In this document: positions 9,031-16,629 of the stretch, one piece after another | How the letters are laid out: the number at the start of each line of letters is the position of its first letter | Position numbering within the stretch: position 1 is the stretch's first letter | Assembly (NCBI RefSeq): GCF_017303275.1 | Contig: NZ_JAFKOJ010000014.1 | Span: 1-64,000 of the forward strand | Origin: Bacillus sp. NTK034 | Lineage (GTDB): Bacteria; Bacillota; Bacilli; Bacillales; Cytobacillaceae | DNA: 64,000 nucleotides | Direction of reading: 5' to 3' | The notes under the pieces: generated by a model | The model's database searches: none | What the model saw: only the letters and a program-made list of their open reading frames with translations | Told to the model about the DNA's origin: nothing | Program-made: the position numbers and the translations under genes

Positions 9031-9420
9031 ATGGAGGATTTAACGATTGGTCAACTAGCCCAACAAACAGGAGTCAGTCGAAAAGCCATTCGACTGTATG
9101 AAGAAAAGGAATTGATACTGCCTTCTATAAAGCGTAGCGAAGGTAATTACCGCGTTTATAACCAAGAGCATGTGTTTTGTATCAATGGTATTAAACAACT
9201 CCGATCATTAGGCGTATCACTGGAGGAAATGAAAGATTTAATAGTGATTTTCGAAAAAAATACGGTGGAGATAGAACCGCATCTACAACATTTGTTAAAA
9301 GATAAACTGACCAAGATAGACGAACAAATCAACGAACTACAAAAGTTGCGTAAACACATTGAATCGTACCTTGATTCCCCGAAAGAGGCATTCAATCAAA
9401 TGGAGGGATTTAAACAATGA
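9031..9420 (+). CDS. merR2: Second MerR-family regulator (MerR2) without the Hg cysteine triad
   Basis: This 129-residue MerR-family protein has an N-terminal winged helix-turn-helix (IGQLAQQTGVSRKAIRLYEEKEL) and a C-terminal coiled coil. It has a single cysteine (Cys50), so the three-cysteine mercury site of classic MerR is absent. It may sense an organomercurial, another ligand, or nothing. The ATG at 9,031 follows GGGGGAG; a possible ATG at 8,995 lies just downstream of the -10 box and lacks a ribosome site. The stop overlaps the merB2 start (ATGA). Its promoter has its own operator type. Confidence 0.88.
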   Translation: MEDLTIGQLAQQTGVSRKAIRLYEEKELILPSIKRSEGNYRVYNQEHVFCINGIKQLRSLGVSLEEMKDLIVIFEKNTVEIEPHLQHLLKDKLTKIDEQINELQKLRKHIESYLDSPKEAFNQMEGFKQ

Positions 9421-10046
9421 AGAATAAAACAGAACTCAAAAAATTTTATGAACTATTGTTAGCTAAGCTGCCTAAAGAATCAGTGCCTATTCTTCGGACA
9501 ATTTTTTTCTCCATTCGTGATGGGCAGGCAGTTACAGAAAGTTCTTTAATAAATCAAACGGGAATTAATACAAAAACAGTTCAGTCAGTAGTGAAGATAT
9601 TAGCCCAACGGCAGATGATCGTTCGGGAGGCGGATCAAAAAATAGTAGGGGCATTGGGCTTATCGATTATACCGACTACTAACCAGATTCATTTAGGAGG
9701 ACGAACTTTATTTGCCTGGTGTGCAATATCGACATTGGAGCTGTCAACTGCTCTGGTTGCTGATGTCGATATACATTCCCGTTGTGCGTACACAGGTGAA
9801 CCGATTGAGGTAACTGTCCGAAATGGAAAATTAGCAAAAACAACTCCTGATTCAACAGTAATCTGGACAGTGCCGTTTGATTCTGAGGCTCCATGGGCCG
9901 GAGGAACATGTAAACAAATTCACTATTTTAGCTCAGTTGAGCATGCAAACAAGTGGAAAGAAGAACATCCAAAATTGCAAGGGGAAATTATGACTTTGGA
10001 ACAAGCTCTCTCTTTTGGAAACGAATTGAAAAAATTTTTATCATAG
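9417..10046 (+). CDS. merB2: Organomercurial lyase homologue MerB2 with Asp-to-Ser change
   Basis: This 209-residue MerB-family protein has the usual order of winged-helix-like N-terminus and catalytic core. Cys102 (FAWCAISTL) and Cys165 (GGTCKQIHYF) are present, but the catalytic Asp between them is Ser105. In MerB that Asp protonates the leaving carbon group, so activity should be lower or metal preference changed. MerB2 of the B. megaterium transposon is known to have this Ser. The gene is translationally coupled to merR2. A short orphan frame (about 10,079-10,147) follows and may be a relic. Confidence 0.93.
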   Translation: MKNKTELKKFYELLLAKLPKESVPILRTIFFSIRDGQAVTESSLINQTGINTKTVQSVVKILAQRQMIVREADQKIVGALGLSIIPTTNQIHLGGRTLFAWCAISTLELSTALVADVDIHSRCAYTGEPIEVTVRNGKLAKTTPDSTVIWTVPFDSEAPWAGGTCKQIHYFSSVEHANKWKEEHPKLQGEIMTLEQALSFGNELKKFLS

Positions 10047-10195
10047 GGTAGAGCCCATGAAGTTTCAAAAATCAGACAAGCTATGAAAAGGATGCTTTTA
10101 TCGGTCAATTAGTCCAACAAATGGAGTTTTTAGGTAATGAAAAGTAATATCGAAAATAATAATAGGAACAAAAAATAACAAAGGAGGAAAAAGAC

Positions 10196-10852
10196 ATGAA
10201 AACTGAAATTCAGGAAATCGTAACCCGACTTGACCAACAGTCGAACAAGGGAGAGGGAGGAGAATCCATGAAGTGGCTGTTTCGCCCGTTGTTACAAATG
10301 CTAGCAGGGGGGGAGTCTGTCACCATTGAAGATATGGCGACAACGACCGGAAAACCTGTTGAAGAGGTGAAGAAAGTTCTCCAGTCTCTGCCAAGCGTGG
10401 AAATCGACGAACAAGGCCGTGTCGTTGGTTTAGGTCTTACCCTTATCCCTACCCCTCACCACTTTACGGTTGATGGGAAGCAACTATATGCCTGGTGCGC
10501 CCTTGACACACTTATATTTCCAGCACTCATCGGTCGTTCGGTCAACATCGAGTCACCCTGTCACAGCACCGGAGAACCTATACGGTTGAATGTGGAACCG
10601 GACCACATTGTAAGCGTGGAACCTTCCACTGCCGTTGTCTCAATCGTGACGCCAGATGATATGTCCTCGATTCGTACGGCATTCTGCAACGAAGTCCATT
10701 TCTTCAGCTCACCGAATGCAGCCGAAGACTGGCTTGACCAACATCCAGGGGGAAAAGTGTTATCTGTAGAAGATGCCTTTGAACTGGGTCGCCTAATGGG
10801 GACGCGTTACGAGGAATCTAGACCTGCCAATGGGTCATGCTGTGACATTTAG
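10196..10852 (+). CDS. merB1: Organomercurial lyase MerB1
   Basis: This 218-residue alkylmercury lyase has all catalytic residues: Cys101 and Asp104 in YAWCALDTL and Cys164 in TAFCNEVHF. It should cleave organomercurials in the cytoplasm. The ATG follows AAAGGAGG. The gene sits 150 bp after merB2, probably read from the merR2 promoter. Its base composition is visibly richer in G and C than merB2, suggesting the three lyases were collected from different sources. The C-terminus ends in GSCCDI. Confidence 0.95.
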   Translation: MKTEIQEIVTRLDQQSNKGEGGESMKWLFRPLLQMLAGGESVTIEDMATTTGKPVEEVKKVLQSLPSVEIDEQGRVVGLGLTLIPTPHHFTVDGKQLYAWCALDTLIFPALIGRSVNIESPCHSTGEPIRLNVEPDHIVSVEPSTAVVSIVTPDDMSSIRTAFCNEVHFFSSPNAAEDWLDQHPGGKVLSVEDAFELGRLMGTRYEESRPANGSCCDI

Positions 10853-11178
10853 TCGCAAGTAACCACGATACCAGAAGGAGCCACAGGTCTGAAAGATGAA
10901 ACCCAGGGCCAGCTCAGGACAGGTTTCCCTCTTTTATACCTGATTTCTTATATCTCTGACCGCTAACTACGCGAAGTATGCAAAGGTGGTAAAACCTACA
11001 AAAATACCCGGTATTTCTGTACTAAGGAGCCGATCCGTATATGCCATGGTACCGGAGTATTTATTCGATGCTACGATTGAAGGCTTTAAAGACGGAAAAA
11101 CAGTACAAAAATACAGTTAAAATCCATAAATCATGGAGGTATTGAATAAAAAAATTCATCATTCTAGGAGGGAAAAAT
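10853..11178 (+). other. Intergenic stretch with a small open relic
   Basis: No complete gene is visible. A frame in the second half reads NYAKYAKVVKPTKIPG and then VPEYLFDATIEGFKDGKTV before a stop near 11,120, without a start codon or ribosome site. It may be the tail of a decayed gene. The unbroken codons are too few to name a family. Confidence 0.3.
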
Positions 11179-11319
11179 ATGCAAACATTAATCTGTCCTG
11201 CTTGCGGATGTTCCCTCGTACGACTAGGGATTGAAAAAGATAGGGCAGCTGTGTACAAATATAAGTTTACGAGAAGACCTGCTAAAACATATTTCTCCAT
11301 TGGGATGGGAACATATTAA
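11179..11319 (+). CDS. Truncated small Cys protein fused to transposon-end sequence
   Basis: This 46-residue frame has a good ribosome site (AGGAGGG) and starts MQTLICPACGCSLVRLGI, a plausible metal-binding head of the kind seen in small proteins accompanying mercury genes. From about residue 30 the reading runs, in a wrong frame, through the tnpA remnant at 11,270 and ends there. The native C-terminus has therefore been replaced by transposon DNA. It is probably a broken gene; a functional metal-binding stub cannot be excluded. Confidence 0.5.
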   Translation: MQTLICPACGCSLVRLGIEKDRAAVYKYKFTRRPAKTYFSIGMGTY

Positions 11320-11392
11320 TTTTCTTGGCGAATACACATTTGATATGAAGAAAGTAGCAAGTTTATATTCACTACGCCCTCTTATTCAATAA
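11270..11392 (+). pseudogene. Relic of a Tn3-family tnpA 3' end
   Basis: This stretch translates to REDLLKHISPLGWEHINFLG and a further 20 residues, ending ASLYSLRPLIQ. It matches the last residues of the transposase at 93-3,032 almost residue for residue, but lies on the opposite strand and diverges at DNA level. It marks the right edge of the mercury island and shows that a related element once ended here and was truncated. Confidence 0.88.
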
Positions 11393-11397
11393 TACTA

Positions 11398-11438
11398 AAG
11401 GCCGATGATTCCTTAGGTAGGGAAAATCGGCTTTTTTC
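11398..11438. terminator. Bidirectional terminator at the end of the mercury island
   Basis: GGCCGATGATTCC pairs imperfectly with GGAAAATCGGC, followed by TTTTTT. The stop codon of the minus-strand HExxH gene lies inside the hairpin, so the structure can serve transcripts from both sides. Confidence 0.65.
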
Positions 11439-12027
11439 CTCCCAAAATTCTCTTAGCGTATGTTTTCCGCGTTTTGTTGGTAAGACCCCTATTATGAATA
11501 AATTCATGGTAAAGTGCTTCAGCATAGTCGATCACGGTCCATCTCTTAGGGGGGTTAAGCCATATTAAGCCTAATAAACCAGAGACAGAACCCCCACCAA
11601 ATCCTTCTTTCTTAATAAAGTAGAGGGTTCCAATGTGTTTATTAATTAGGTAGTGGAGATCAGGATGGAGTAATTTTATTAAATCTAACGCTTTTTCAAC
11701 ATTATAAACAATTTCTCTGCGTTCCTCTTCGTTGAATAAATGTTTATCATCTAAGGTATCCTTTTTTTCTATTAAGTAATTATTGATTAAATGTTCACAC
11801 AGAATATCGCTATCAAAAATTATCTTAATATTATCCAATTCAAAAGGAATCTGTGATTGTTGAAGGGCGTTTAATGTTTGAATAAAGTATCCTTTTTTTT
11901 CATTATCAGGAATTCCGCTACTAGTACCTTCCCCAAAATGATAATCAATAACAGCATCAATGTTTCTGTTAATTTCCCTTTTGTTTAAAAAAGTTAGGTT
12001 TGTTTTCTTTGAGACAACGCTACTCAA
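11413..12027 (-). CDS. HExxH protein resembling aKG-HExxH peptide beta-hydroxylases
   Basis: This 204-residue protein contains GGGSVSGLLGLIWLNPP and, after AEAL, the motif YHEFIHN. That order, a Gly/Ser-rich segment then a hydrophobic strand then HExxH, is what I know from the HExxH-type peptide beta-hydroxylase domain linked to ribosomally made modified peptides. A plain zinc peptidase is an alternative. It starts with TTG (12,027) behind a GGGG box and stops only about 30 residues after HExxH, shorter than the family, so the C-terminus may be lost. The 41-residue peptide gene at 12,114 lies directly upstream on the same strand, separated by a strong hairpin. Confidence 0.7.
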   Translation of the reverse strand: MSSVVSKKTNLTFLNKREINRNIDAVIDYHFGEGTSSGIPDNEKKGYFIQTLNALQQSQIPFELDNIKIIFDSDILCEHLINNYLIEKKDTLDDKHLFNEEERREIVYNVEKALDLIKLLHPDLHYLINKHIGTLYFIKKEGFGGGSVSGLLGLIWLNPPKRWTVIDYAEALYHEFIHNRGLTNKTRKTYAKRILGGKKPIFPT

Positions 12028-12061
12028 TATTTTTACAACCCCTTTCGATAATTACTGGTTA

Positions 12062-12099
12062 GGGGCAAGCCCCTTATGACTTAATAGGGGGCTTGCCCC
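12062..12099 (-). terminator. GC-rich hairpin between peptide gene and HExxH gene
   Basis: GGGGCAAGCCCCT pairs with AGGGGGCTTGCCCC with one bulged base around an 11-base loop. No T-run follows on either strand, so it is more likely a processing, stabilising or partial-termination element than a full terminator. It would allow the peptide to be made in excess over the enzyme. Confidence 0.6.
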
Positions 12100-12113
12100 A
12101 ATCAAATCACTGC

Positions 12114-12239
12114 TTACTCCTCGCTTGTTTTATTACCTTCATCATGTAATTGCATTACTAGGACGACAACAACACGTCTTCCTTTTTCATTAAAATGGTT
12201 CTTTGAGAATAGCTTTATGTTTTCATTGATTTTAGACAT
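12114..12239 (-). CDS. 41-residue candidate precursor peptide
   Basis: A short gene with a perfect GGAGG box seven bases before ATG encodes 41 residues. The N-terminal half is polar and leader-like (MSKINENIKLFSKNHFNEKG). It is followed by a striking RRVVVVLVMQLHDEG core and a charged tail. A TATAAT -10 box lies at 12,268-12,273. It is the first gene before the HExxH protein on the same strand. Size, two-part composition and neighbour suggest a ribosomal peptide precursor; a small regulatory protein is the alternative. No known peptide family was recognised. Confidence 0.65.
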   Translation of the reverse strand: MSKINENIKLFSKNHFNEKGRRVVVVLVMQLHDEGNKTSEE

Positions 12240-12369
12240 CAGCCCACCTCCTTTTTCCAAATTCAGAATTATAATACAATATTCTGTTTTAAATTTCGAA
12301 TATTTTCTATTAATTTAAAATATTGTAATTATTTATTTTGTTGTTTTATAATTATTTTATTAAATCTAT

Positions 12370-13281
12370 TTGAAAAAGAGAGGAGGGTTTAGTATATTAT
12401 CAAATAAAAAAGCGAGGGAGTATGCTTACATTAACTTTCCAATGGCAACTGTTTTAAAAGAGAACTTAGATAAATACATCTCACAAAATTACAATATTAG
12501 TGTATTTGAATTTATGGGGAATCTTTTTGATATTAAATCTCTAAGCAGACCCGTTAATCTAGATTGTATGAATTGTCACTTAGCGCATTTTTCACTTTGT
12601 TGTGATGGCTCTCCCTATCCCCCAACTAAGGAAGATATTAATAAGGTATACAACCACGTAGATAATATTTTTAAAGAAACTCAATCAAATTCCGACTATT
12701 TTAAATCAAAAAAATATTATAGTGAAAACGGGATATTAGATAAAAACGGAAGCTTTATAGAGCATTGTGGGAAGTGTATATTTTCAATTAAAATAGGTGA
12801 AAAAGGCTCACATGGTTGTGCAATTCATGGTTATGCAATAAAGAACAATATAAACTACACAAAACTAAAACCCAAGGGTTGTATGATGTATCCTTTAGAT
12901 ATAGTAAAGTTATCAGATAATAGTGATTTTGTTTTTGGTGCTGATGATAATACAGTACTTGATGTCGTAAAACTAACTGAAAATGATGAAGTTATTTTAT
13001 CAACAGTTAATGATAATAAAGGTTTCAGCAGATGGAATAAGTTTGATTTGAACTATATCTGTTTGAACAAAAATCATCGTAAACTCATCATGGATACTAG
13101 GAAACCACAGAGCGAATATAGTAAAGCATCACTTCCTGATGGTGTGTTTGTTTTAGATGAATACGTTCCTGCTTACGAACAAGAAAAACGATTTATAAAA
13201 GAATTATATGGTAATGAGACATATGAGTTTATTAGATCAAAAAGTGAACTACTAACTGAAAAGGGAATGCTCTCATTTTAG
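12370..13281 (+). CDS. Cys-rich metal-binding protein, DUF3109/YkgJ-like
   Basis: This protein of about 300 residues has four cysteine clusters: LDCMNCHLAHFSLCCDG, HCGKCIFS, GCAIHGY and KGCMMYP. That pattern resembles the metal or Fe-S cluster domain of DUF3109/YkgJ-type proteins. It diverges from the peptide and HExxH genes over a short AT-rich region. The listed start is TTG, but the GAGGAGG box lies inside the first codons and points to a start near 12,394, where only ATA is in frame; the next ATG is at 12,442. The function is unknown. Confidence 0.7.
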   Translation: MKKRGGFSILSNKKAREYAYINFPMATVLKENLDKYISQNYNISVFEFMGNLFDIKSLSRPVNLDCMNCHLAHFSLCCDGSPYPPTKEDINKVYNHVDNIFKETQSNSDYFKSKKYYSENGILDKNGSFIEHCGKCIFSIKIGEKGSHGCAIHGYAIKNNINYTKLKPKGCMMYPLDIVKLSDNSDFVFGADDNTVLDVVKLTENDEVILSTVNDNKGFSRWNKFDLNYICLNKNHRKLIMDTRKPQSEYSKASLPDGVFVLDEYVPAYEQEKRFIKELYGNETYEFIRSKSELLTEKGMLSF

Positions 13282-13345
13282 AATAGGAAATGTATTAAAA
13301 GTTTGACATTTCCTATTTCATAGAACTGTTGATTGGAAGGAGAAC

Positions 13346-13540
13346 ATGAATAAAACATTAGTCAATTTTATTGCTAGCTCTATAGTAGTATTAGTTCCTG
13401 GCAACAGAATTCTTTAAAGGGTTCTGCCTTTTCGTCGAAAAAGCAAATTGAGAGCTGTCTCCTCCAGAGAACTATTTGATCGAATTATGGTATTACTTTT
13501 AGGAAATCAACATATTGAAACTGATATTAGTGGAGTTTAA
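13346..13540 (+). pseudogene. Small gene with an in-frame stop
   Basis: GAAGGAG precedes an ATG, then 23 codons ending VVLVPGNRIL, then TAA. The same frame continues for 40 more codons (RVLPFRRKSKLRAVSSREL and LFDRIMVLLLGNQHIETDI) to a second stop. This looks like one 64-codon gene with one nonsense codon. No family was recognised. A 23-residue hydrophobic peptide is the alternative product. Confidence 0.4.
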
Positions 13541-13570
13541 TAAAGATTGAGTTCTCATTTTAGGAATACC

Positions 13571-13616
13571 CAAAAGCCCAATTTCTTTTGCGTTATACCG
13601 AGAAATTGGGCTTTTT
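13571..13616 (+). terminator. Intrinsic terminator
   Basis: AAAAGCCCAATTTCT pairs with AGAAATTGGGCTTTTT around a 14-base loop. Confidence 0.85.
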
Positions 13617-13766
13617 ATATTGGAACTTCCTTAACGTTGTAAATCCGCATTTTCCTGACTATACCCCAATAAGGACTTTTACGAAAGACTACGGATTACT
13701 AGTATAAAATATGCAATTTTTATTAATCAAAGATTTCTATCTTCTTCCCGATATAAAGTTAAGATA

Positions 13767-14339
13767 GTGGATTATCATTCCAACCTGCTTCAGATTGAGA
13801 AACCACTTTTAGAATTTACTCACTTATTTCGAATTGAGATGGAAAAGGATAATTCTATAAGTGATGTGATTGTTCGTTCATTCAAAAGTAAAGAAGATGC
13901 TAACAATATAATGAATCAAATGGTATTTACCCTAGAGAAATTCGTTGAAAATCAAAAACAAAATTACATGAAACTGACTGATGAAAATAGAGAAGTTAGG
14001 AACAGAAGTCAAATTTTAGGAGCGAATAAGATGAAATTTAATCTAAACATTAGTAGGGATACACTTTATACTACTCTTACAGTTATGTGTTTATTATTAA
14101 TCCTTATATTTGTGGGTCGTGCTCTAATTAATACAATGAATAATATGTCAAAAGATATTTCTCATGAAACAACTAAAAAAGAAGCTTTAGTTGCTGATTA
14201 TTTAAAAGCGGAAACATCTGAGCTGATACTTGAACGAAAGAGCTTTTCGTCCAGTGATTATCAAGTGATTTATGATGGGAAAGAGTATCTGGTTAGATTT
14301 GAAGGTGAGGAAATAACTAAGTTTGTTAGTGTTGATTGA
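13767..14339 (+). CDS. Hypothetical protein with one membrane helix
   Basis: This 190-residue protein starts with GTG without a clear ribosome site; a later ATG at codon 28 is possible. The first half is soluble and helical. A hydrophobic segment (TTLTVMCLLLILIFVGRAL) lies near residue 105, followed by a short charged domain. No family was recognised. Confidence 0.55.
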   Translation: MDYHSNLLQIEKPLLEFTHLFRIEMEKDNSISDVIVRSFKSKEDANNIMNQMVFTLEKFVENQKQNYMKLTDENREVRNRSQILGANKMKFNLNISRDTLYTTLTVMCLLLILIFVGRALINTMNNMSKDISHETTKKEALVADYLKAETSELILERKSFSSSDYQVIYDGKEYLVRFEGEEITKFVSVD

Positions 14340-14399
14340 TGATATTATTGCTATAAATATAAGGGGATTTTAAAGGATATTGTGCTGCGGATACAATAC

Positions 14400-14591
14400 A
14401 TGAATAGGAAAAATCATTTTCCAGTTAAAAGGCTAAATTTCATTTATGATTGTTCGTCTTGTAATAGATTTCATCGAGGTTACCAAAGAGAATTGTGTCA
14501 AGATGTTTGTCCCTTTTGTATGGTAAAGAAGTATACAGAATTGAAGAAGAGTATAAGTGGATGGATTATCACACTGACTCTTTGGCCCTAA
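14400..14591 (+). CDS. Small hypothetical zinc-ribbon-like protein
   Basis: This frame of about 63 residues has two Cys pairs, YDCSSC and CQDVCPFC, spaced like a small zinc ribbon. A hydrophobic tail follows. No convincing ribosome site was found before the ATG, so the start is uncertain. Confidence 0.45.
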   Translation: MNRKNHFPVKRLNFIYDCSSCNRFHRGYQRELCQDVCPFCMVKKYTELKKSISGWIITLTLWP

Positions 14592-14756
14592 ACTTCCAAA
14601 TTTATAAAAAGTTTATTAGTAATAACAGGGTAGAAGAACAGAGGGAGTAAGATGATAAAAGCATCAAAATATTTTTAGATTCTTTTTTATAGTGTTCCAG
14701 AATAGTAGCTGTAAAGAGTGGAACAGAAATTAATATTTATATAAATTTGCAAAGGG

Positions 14757-15281
14757 ATGATTCAGTTGCCGCTTAATAATGTCAAAAGACTTGCTAAGGA
14801 AACTTTAAAAGCACACTCAAAGTCACTATTCCCAGAAAGGTCCCCATTTGAGGTACATGTAAATCCAGGGGTAGATGCTTCAAAAACAAAGCCCTACTTC
14901 ATCGAAACATTTATTAGCTTTGGTGATCCAATTTTTAAAAAGAGATTGTCAGCTGTGTTGAAAGAAGAAAAATATTTATTGGTGTATGAATTTAAAGAAG
15001 AAAACGAAGGCTCCATTTTCAAACCTATGTATAAAACTAACCTTCAGATGTACATGACGAAGCAAGTGATAACTACATCTGACGCTTTCATTTTAGAAAC
15101 ATTGACCTTAGGGTTAGTGCAAACTCATTTGACTAAGGATGGGGTCATAAAGATGAATTCATTAAAAAAAAGAAAAGATTATTTCAAATCAGAAGTTGAA
15201 AGTGAACTTTATGCAGAAAAAATTCTCATTACGCTTAAGGAATTCTTAAACAATCAATATGAGGAATATAAAAAAATATGA
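14757..15281 (+). CDS. Hypothetical protein
   Basis: This 174-residue soluble protein is mixed alpha/beta with a Lys-rich C-terminus. The ATG abuts the AAAGGG box too closely, so translation may begin at the TTG at 14,766. No family, signal peptide or membrane helix was recognised. It lies in a run of small same-strand genes upstream of the germination transposon. Confidence 0.6.
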   Translation: MIQLPLNNVKRLAKETLKAHSKSLFPERSPFEVHVNPGVDASKTKPYFIETFISFGDPIFKKRLSAVLKEEKYLLVYEFKEENEGSIFKPMYKTNLQMYMTKQVITTSDAFILETLTLGLVQTHLTKDGVIKMNSLKKRKDYFKSEVESELYAEKILITLKEFLNNQYEEYKKI

Positions 15282-15345
15282 GTACCAAATAGCGACATCC
15301 TAATTATAGGTGGTGGTGAAAGCCATTAAGTAAGGGGAATCTTAT

Positions 15346-15507
15346 ATGAAGAAAAATTATAATAACGCAGTTAAGTTACACAAATTAATTATTGGTTCAT
15401 CGAACAATTGTTATAAAGCAATTTGTATTAATGAAAAAGAATTTAAAAAGGAGTTCGCACCCCCTAATGCAAAATTTGAGCATGTTGAAATTTATTTGGT
15501 AGGCTAA
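15346..15507 (+). CDS. Small hypothetical protein (53 residues)
   Basis: AAGGGGAA lies before the ATG. The product starts MKKNYNNAVKLHKL and ends EHVEIYLVG. It is short, basic at the N-terminus and of unknown function. The next gene follows 34 bp downstream. Confidence 0.55.
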   Translation: MKKNYNNAVKLHKLIIGSSNNCYKAICINEKEFKKEFAPPNAKFEHVEIYLVG

Positions 15508-15541
15508 TTTCTTTTTTTATACCAAATGAAAGGGTGGAAGA

Positions 15542-15640
15542 ATGAATATTAAACTAAACAATAAATATCATAATATGTTGCTAAATCATCCCCAAGAGAA
15601 CGAAGAGCTCTTTAAAGATAAGGACCTCTCCTACCTACAA
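15542..15640 (+). pseudogene. 5' part of a gene interrupted by the ger transposon
   Basis: AAAGGGTGG precedes the ATG, and the first 33 codons (MNIKLNNKYHNMLLNHPQEN to DLSYLQ) are intact up to the transposon boundary at 15,640. Reading then runs into the inverted repeat and stops at 15,667. The remainder is at 24,387-24,701. Removing the element and one TACAA copy gives one continuous 137-codon frame across the junction, LSYLQ/SVGLE. Confidence 0.9.
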
Positions 15641-15678
15641 GGCCTAGTGACAGGGTTCCTGCTGTAGACCGCAAAGTA
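15641..15678 (+). repeat. Left 38-bp terminal inverted repeat of the ger transposon
   Basis: It begins GGCCTAGTGACAGGG and ends TAGACCGCAAAGTA. It pairs with 24,344-24,381 on the other strand. TACAA lies immediately outside. Confidence 0.95.
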
Positions 15679-15700
15679 ACTTTGGAGAAGTAATAAAATC

Positions 15701-16270
15701 CTATTTTTTTAGTTCTTCAAGCTTTCTTCTATTGACTGCTCTGTATAAGGAACCTTGTGATATTCCAGTTGCCGAGACAATCTCCTTTATGGAATATTCC
15801 TCACTATCATACATCCTTAGCGCAACAGCAAGCTTTTCTTTATCCAACTTGGGTCTACCTAATGTTTTCCCACGCCTTTTACTTGCTTCAAGTCCTTCCT
15901 TTACTCTCTCAGCAATAAGGTTTCTTTCTAATTCTGCAATGACACACATCATTTGGAACATGGCTTTGCCTGTAGAGGTTCTTGTATCCATATTTTCTTT
16001 TAAAGAAATGAATTGCACCCCCATCTCTTCTAACTGTTGAATAATGTTGAGGATATCCAATGTTTTACGTCCTAAACGGGAGATGCTCTCCACTACAACT
16101 GTATCGCCTTTCCGGATGACATCAAAAAGTTGATGAAGTCCTTTTCTATCTTTAACTGTACCAGTGAATTTCTCCTCAACTATTTTTTCACAACCATATT
16201 CATTAAGCATACCAATTTGCCGATCTATATTTTGGTCAATAGTAGATACCCGAGCATAACCAATTATCAT
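15701..16270 (-). CDS. tnpR: Serine recombinase (resolvase) of the ger transposon
   Basis: This 189-residue small serine recombinase has catalytic Ser in YARVSTIDQNI, the VVESISRLGRK helix, ELERNLIAERV and a C-terminal helix-turn-helix (ATGISQGSLYRAV). It would resolve cointegrates at a res site just upstream. ATG follows GGAGG. It is related to, but clearly distinct from, the mercury-transposon resolvase. It sits at the left end while tnpA sits at the right end, so cargo lies between the two transposition genes. Confidence 0.95.
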   Translation of the reverse strand: MIIGYARVSTIDQNIDRQIGMLNEYGCEKIVEEKFTGTVKDRKGLHQLFDVIRKGDTVVVESISRLGRKTLDILNIIQQLEEMGVQFISLKENMDTRTSTGKAMFQMMCVIAELERNLIAERVKEGLEASKRRGKTLGRPKLDKEKLAVALRMYDSEEYSIKEIVSATGISQGSLYRAVNRRKLEELKK

Positions 16271-16450
16271 TTGTAACCTCCAATAAACTTGTATATTTTT
16301 ATTTTACTAGAGGGGCAATTATTGTAAAGGTATTTGATAATACTTTTGGTAATTATTTTTGGTAACTGCTAATCTTAATAAAATCAAAGGGTAACAGGGC
16401 GATGGGGGGACATTACAAAAACACTGGTTTTTGGTAATCTAGTTGAGTAA
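16271..16450. promoter_or_regulatory. Probable res site of the ger transposon
   Basis: TTTTGGTAAT-like motifs occur three times (about 16,343, 16,357 and 16,427), with GGTAAC variants between. Repeats next to tnpR fit a resolvase-binding res site overlapping the tnpR promoter. The following 180 bp to the next small gene show nothing further. Confidence 0.4.
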
Positions 16451-16629
16451 AAAGTTTATTAATTTAGTGTTTAAAATTTATGTGTGCTTGAGTGTGATTA
16501 AATAACCTCTCAAACACGTTAATTATTCAAGAAAAGGGCTATTTTCTTGAATAAGAGAAGGAATTATTAGAAAGTGAATTCGAAGCTTAAGATTTCCCTA
16601 TGTATAATAGGATTTGAAAAGCATTGATC

